Assembly: GCA_947258805.1 (NCBI GenBank)
Contig: CAMYJV010000209.1
Location: forward strand, 1-8,196
Direction: 5' to 3'
DNA length: 8,196 nt
DNA from: an uncultured Gammaproteobacteria bacterium
Lineage (GTDB): Bacteria > Pseudomonadota > Gammaproteobacteria > GCA-2729495
Shown: in pieces, positions 6,664-8,196 of the stretch
Layout of the letters: each line of letters opens with the position of its first letter
Numbering within the stretch: position 1 is the first letter of the stretch
Program-made: the position numbers and the translations under genes
Notes under the pieces: model-generated
The model's input: the letters and a program-made list of their open reading frames with translations, nothing else
The model's database searches: none
Told to the model about the DNA's origin: nothing

Positions 6664-8196
6664 AACCCTGTCAATCGGCTGACGCCCGCGGCGCTGATTC
6701 AGAATCTGCTGACGCAACAACGGAGCCAGCGGAACTCTACAAGGCCCGCTGCGCCCAGTGCCACGAAGGCGGCTTTCCGAAAGCGCCGCACCTGGTGACC
6801 TTTCAGCTGCTGGGTCGCGACGCCATTTATGCCGCCATGACCGAAGGCCTGATGCGCGAGCATGCTCAGGGTCTTTCCGACCAGGAACTGCAGGCGCTGG
6901 CAACCCACCTGGGCGGCAGCGCGCGCGCGACGTCACCGACGAAGATTTGCGATGCGCCCTGGGTTCCTGAGGAAGGCCAGCCCCAGCAGGTTCCCGAGGG
7001 TTGGGGGATCACGCCGGAAGGTACGCGGTTCATCACGGACGAGCTGGCCCGGCTGCCTCGAGATCGGATACCGGACCTGGAGCTGAAGTGGGCCTTCGCC
7101 TACCCCGGCGCCACCCGGGCCCGCAGCCAGCCCGCCTACTACAAGGGCGCGGTGCTGGTGGGCAGTCAGGACGGCACCGTCTACGCGCTGAGCCTGCAGA
7201 CCGGCTGCGCGTACTGGACTTTCAAAGCGGCGGCGGAAGTTCGCAACGCCATTGCCATTGGTCCGGGCCTCGCCAGGCCGGGCCTCGCCGGACCGGGAAC
7301 CGTGGCCTTCTTCGGCGACCTGCAGGGCAACGTGTACGCCCTGGATGCGGACAACGGCCGGCTGATCTGGCAGAACCGGGCCAACGACCACGCACACGTG
7401 ACGCTCACCGGGGCGCCGCGACTGCACGGCGACCGGCTCTACGTGCCGCTGTCCTCCACGGAGTGGGCTGCCGCAGCCGATCCGTCCTACCCCTGCTGCA
7501 CCTTCCAGGGCGGCGTGGTGGCCATGGACACGGCCAGCGGCGAAAAGCTCTGGACCGCCTACTCCATCACCGAAGCCCCAACGCCGACGGGCGAGCTCAA
7601 CAGCGGCGGCGCCAAGCGCCACCACCCGGCTGGTGCCCCGATCTGGAACAACCCCACCATCGACAGCAAACGCAACCGCCTGTACGTGGGCACCGGCGAG
7701 GCTTATACCTCCCCCGCCGCACCCACCAGCGACTCGGTGCTGGCATTCGATCTGGACAGCGGCGAGATGGTCTGGTCTTTCCAGGCCACCGCGGGCGACG
7801 CCTGGAACATGGCGTGCTTCATCGGCGGCGGCACCAACTGCCCGGAGGAGGACGGCCCGGACGTGGATTTCGGCGCCTCGCCCATGCTGATCACCCTGCC
7901 CGACGGCCGGGATCTGGTCATCGCCGGGCAGAAGCTGGGCGTGATCTACGCCCTGGACCCGGACAACGACGGCGCGCTGGTATGGAAGAACAAGATCGGC
8001 CGCGGCGGCTGTGCCGGCGGCGTGCACTGGGGCATGGCGGCCAGCCCGGAGCGCATCTACGCGCCCAACGCCGACACCGTGTTCAGCGGCCGCTTCAAAG
8101 GCGAACGCAAGCCCGGGCTGTTTGCGTTGGAGCCGGCTACGGGAGAAATCGCCTGGTTCACCCCTGCCCCCGACGTCTGCGCGCCCGAAGATCGCC
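6661..8196 (+). CDS. PQQ-dependent quinohemoprotein, polyvinyl-alcohol-dehydrogenase-like; disrupted start, 3' end cut
   Basis: A cytochrome c domain joined to a PQQ beta-propeller, as in polyvinyl alcohol dehydrogenase and related quinohemoprotein alcohol dehydrogenases. These oxidise secondary alcohols in the periplasm and pass electrons to the bound haem. Seen in one frame: haem site CAQCH (6750-6764), a likely Met ligand in GLMREHAQGLSDQEL, then propeller blades such as GSQDGTVYALSLQTG and GNVYALDADNGRLIWQ, a vicinal Cys pair in SYPCCTFQGG (Cys codons 7494-7499), GAPIWNNPTIDSKRNRLYVG, GEAYTSPAAP, and QKLGVIYALDPD. The frame is open to 8196. Problem: between the preceding in-frame stop (6561-6563) and the haem site there is no ATG, GTG or TTG in this frame. 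The best start, TTG 6661 behind AAGGAG, is in a different frame and terminates near 6799. A signal peptide with a hydrophobic core is missing, so the 5' end carries a frameshift or small deletion. Confidence 0.82.
7263..7297. repeat. 15-bp tandem repeat (about 2.3 copies) in the quinohemoprotein
   Basis: Units CCGGGCCTCGCCAGG (7263-7277) and CCGGGCCTCGCCGGA (7278-7292), then CCGGG. They encode Pro-Gly-Leu-Ala-Arg/Gly units in the loop between two propeller strands (after RNAIAIG and before TVAFFGD). A blade of this kind normally has a short turn here, so the repeat looks like an insertion. Confidence 0.8.

Noticed and set aside
6915..6930. Alternating CG run as a possible special structure
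   Set aside because: Short, and explained by Ser-Ala-Arg-Ala codons in a GC-rich coding region.
6933..8027. 364-residue open frame on the minus strand
   Set aside because: Antisense to the quinohemoprotein propeller, low-complexity His/Val/Gly-rich composition, no ribosome site or domain.

Overview
This 8.2 kb, high-GC (by eye) window looks like chromosomal accessory DNA from a Gram-negative bacterium, most likely a member of the Pseudomonadota. The evidence is two exported PQQ-type dehydrogenases, lipoprotein-like signal peptides, a c-type cytochrome motif, and long spurious antisense ORFs typical of GC-rich DNA. The species cannot be fixed from the sequence. No RNA gene, transposase, integrase or CRISPR array was seen.

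Left half (1-4138), cytoplasmic redox and VOC genes. Two minus-strand genes form a tight, translationally coupled pair: a dihydrodipicolinate-reductase-like NAD(P)H oxidoreductase (466-1506), then an SDR dehydrogenase cut by the window edge (1-462). Divergent from them is a second SDR (1603-2379). It converges on a two-domain VOC (glyoxalase/dioxygenase fold) protein (2398-3234). Divergent again is a second two-domain VOC-like gene (3325-4138), which is broken by a frameshift. SDRs, a DapB-like reductase and VOC proteins together resemble a catabolic cluster for a small organic compound, but the substrate is not evident.

Right half (4147-8196), periplasmic quinoprotein genes. A minus-strand PQQ dehydrogenase of the glucose/quinate type, with a putative lipoprotein signal and no membrane domain, is split into two frames. 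The family core expected between the two halves is missing. Divergent from it, behind a recognisable promoter, are a small SnoaL/NTF2-like lipoprotein (6134-6640) and, about 20 bp later, a quinohemoprotein with an N-terminal cytochrome c domain and a PQQ beta-propeller resembling polyvinyl-alcohol dehydrogenase. The latter runs off the window. Its cytochrome domain has no in-frame start codon, so its beginning is also disrupted.

The main observation is that three neighbouring genes between about 3.6 and 6.75 kb are each interrupted, and that three short in-frame tandem repeats (12, 12 and 15 bp) lie in the same quinoprotein region. This is either local gene decay by small deletions and slippage or a low-quality assembly; reads would decide. 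No convincing wholly new system was found.
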